Shown here piece by piece: positions 5,483-6,402 of a stretch of DNA of 6,402 nt. The notes under the pieces are model-generated. The model did not search any database, was not told the DNA's origin, and saw nothing but the letters and a program-made list of their open reading frames with translations. Source of the stretch: Pseudomonadota bacterium (GTDB lineage: Bacteria > Pseudomonadota > Alphaproteobacteria > Micropepsales > Micropepsaceae); assembly GCA_023427355.1 (NCBI GenBank), contig JAEZBK010000204.1, positions 1 to 6,402 on the forward strand. The letters are read 5' to 3'. A program made the translations under genes and the position numbers. Numbering within the stretch: the stretch's first letter is position 1; each line of letters opens with the position of its first letter.

Positions 5483-6252
5483 CCATCAGGCATAGCATCA
5501 TTGCAGCCATCGCCGTCCTCGCCGTCGCCGCGGCGGGCTGGTTCCTCTATCCCCATCTCACCCAACGCGCCGCGCCCAAACCCTTCTTCGCCGATTGGGG
5601 CGCGGTGGTGGTGGCAGGCGACTGGCGCGCCGCCAGCGGCGAGCCATCCGACGTCTTCGACAATGGCCGCCGCGCGATCGCGAAGAAGCTGGTCGCCGCC
5701 GGCTTCCCTGCCGACCATGTGCTGCAATATTCCGTCCAGCCGCAGCGCCACACGCAGGACCTGGCGATGCCCGCCACCGCGGAAGAGATCACCGAAGGCC
5801 TGAACGCCCTGGGCCGCAACGCGCCGGGCGGTTGCCTGGCCTATTTCACCTCCCATGGCGAGGAAGGGGAGGGCATCATCATCGGCGACCGGCTGGTGGA
5901 TCCGGCCCCCATCGCCGAACGCATCACCGCCGCCTGCGGCGACCGTCCCACCGTGGTCGTGATCTCCGCCTGCTTCGCCGGGCAGTTCATTCCCGCGCTG
6001 CGGGGCCCGCGCCGCATCGTGCTGGCCGCCGCGCGCGCCGACCGTTCTTCCTTCGGCTGCGGCGAAGACGACGAATACACCTTCTACGACGCCTGCATGC
6101 TGCAGCAATTCGACCGCGCCGCCGGTTTCCGCGAACTGGCCTCCTTCGTCGAGGATTGCGTCAGGAAGCGCGAGGCCGAGATGGATATGGACCCGCCGTC
6201 GGAGCCGCAATTCTTCATGGGCGCCGATGTCGCCCATGCGAACTGGAAATAG
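5479..6252 (+). CDS. Membrane-anchored C13 family (legumain/caspase-fold) cysteine peptidase
   Basis: Predicted peptidase of the C13 family, the caspase-fold group that includes legumain and the GPI-transamidase subunit GPI8. Of 257 aa, residues 6-24 form a hydrophobic segment after a short basic N-terminus (M-T-I-R-H). There is no lipobox cysteine, so it is a signal anchor or uncleaved signal placing the catalytic domain in the periplasm. The domain starts at about 40 with DWGAVVVAGDW, and SDVFDNGRRAIAKKL follows. The catalytic histidine lies in AYFTSHGEEG (His126) and the nucleophile in VVISACFAGQF (Cys165). The downstream block RSSFGCGEDDEYTFYDACM (190-207) is typical of bacterial members. 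The substrate is unknown. The ATG overlaps the RNA methyltransferase stop by four bases, suggesting translational coupling. It converges on aroC. Base composition is that of the chromosome, not of the insert. Confidence 0.87.
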   Translation: MTIRHSIIAAIAVLAVAAAGWFLYPHLTQRAAPKPFFADWGAVVVAGDWRAASGEPSDVFDNGRRAIAKKLVAAGFPADHVLQYSVQPQRHTQDLAMPATAEEITEGLNALGRNAPGGCLAYFTSHGEEGEGIIIGDRLVDPAPIAERITAACGDRPTVVVISACFAGQFIPALRGPRRIVLAAARADRSSFGCGEDDEYTFYDACMLQQFDRAAGFRELASFVEDCVRKREAEMDMDPPSEPQFFMGADVAHANWK

Positions 6253-6262
6253 TATCGGTATC

Positions 6263-6301
6263 TGGCCCGCCTCACCCTGCGCTTGTCGAAGGGGCGGGCC
6301 A
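6263..6301. repeat. Intergenic palindromic element forming a 9-bp hairpin; possible bidirectional terminator
   Basis: Arms TGGCCCGCC (6263-6271) and GGCGGGCCA (6293-6301) are perfectly complementary around a 21-base loop. The loop contains CACCCTGCGCTTGTCGAAGG and a nested CTT/AAG mini-stem. The loop core closely resembles the dispersed palindromic unit of the CCCTGAGCTTGTCGAAGGG type that I know from many proteobacterial genomes. It lies 10 bases after the C13 peptidase stop and 30 bases past the convergent aroC stop. It therefore fits a shared terminator position, though no T-tract follows on either side. Confidence 0.6.
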
Positions 6302-6330
6302 TCCAGGGCCGCAAGGGTGCTGTTTGCGGT

Positions 6331-6402
6331 TTAACCGTTCTGCGCCCGGTGCCGCAGCGCCGCATCGGCCAGCACGCAGGCCATCATCGCCTCGCCCACC
6401 GG
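6331..6402 (-). CDS. aroC: Chorismate synthase AroC, C-terminal end only
   Basis: Minus-strand frame open from the window edge to TAA at 6333-6331. It encodes 23 residues that read P-V-G-E-A-M-M-A-C-V-L-A-D-A-A-L-R-H-R-A-Q-N-G. This matches the end of chorismate synthase, where a (V/I)P(V/I)xEAMxAxVLxDxxLRxRAQ helix closes the protein. The enzyme eliminates phosphate from 5-enolpyruvylshikimate 3-phosphate to give chorismate, the last step of the shikimate pathway. The rest of the gene lies to the right of the window. It converges on the C13 peptidase gene with the hairpin in between. The stretch is short, so the call rests on this one well-conserved tail. Confidence 0.85.
   Translation of the reverse strand, partial: PVGEAMMACVLADAALRHRAQNG

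Noticed and set aside
6331..6340. TTAACCGTTC, identical over ten bases to the left part of the CtrA-type box at 3359
   Set aside because: There is no second TTAA half at N7, and the TTA is simply the complement of the aroC stop codon.

Overview
The window looks like a piece of an alphaproteobacterial chromosome with a GC-rich backbone. Sample lines counted by hand run about 60-78% G+C in the flanks. The support is the sppA / xseB / dxs neighbourhood, the alphaproteobacterial character of the DXS and m5U-RNA-methyltransferase proteins, and a full TTAA-N7-TTAA (CtrA-type) box. The genus cannot be fixed from sequence alone.

Layout: (i) 1-933, the C-terminal half of a long-form signal peptide peptidase SppA, cut by the window edge. 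(ii) xseB, the small subunit of exonuclease VII, whose start codon is not obvious; the best Shine-Dalgarno sequence points to an ATC codon. (iii) A 120-base leader with a G-quadruplex motif, then a complete dxs for the first step of the MEP isoprenoid pathway. (iv) 3345-4429, a roughly 1.1 kb AT-richer insert (sample lines 43-55% G+C). It carries a phage-type adenine DNA methyltransferase and a convergent small winged-helix-like protein whose genes overlap in a shared CTAG. A CtrA-type box stands in front of the methyltransferase. (v) A TrmA/RlmD-type m5U RNA methyltransferase that starts exactly at the edge of the insert and lacks the N-terminal TRAM domain its relatives usually have, followed by an ATGA-coupled membrane-anchored C13 (legumain-like) peptidase. 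(vi) A strong hairpin of a dispersed-repeat type, then the tail of aroC (chorismate synthase) on the minus strand.

sppA, xseB, dxs, the RNA methyltransferase, the C13 peptidase and aroC read as core chromosome. The insert is the accessory part. My reading is that it replaced whatever lay between dxs and the RNA methyltransferase (in many relatives tlyA plus the TRAM-coding 5' end). It left an orphan DNA methyltransferase that may be wired to the host cell-cycle regulator CtrA, next to a DNA-binding-like protein of unknown function. No CRISPR array, rRNA, tRNA, transposase or integrase was seen.
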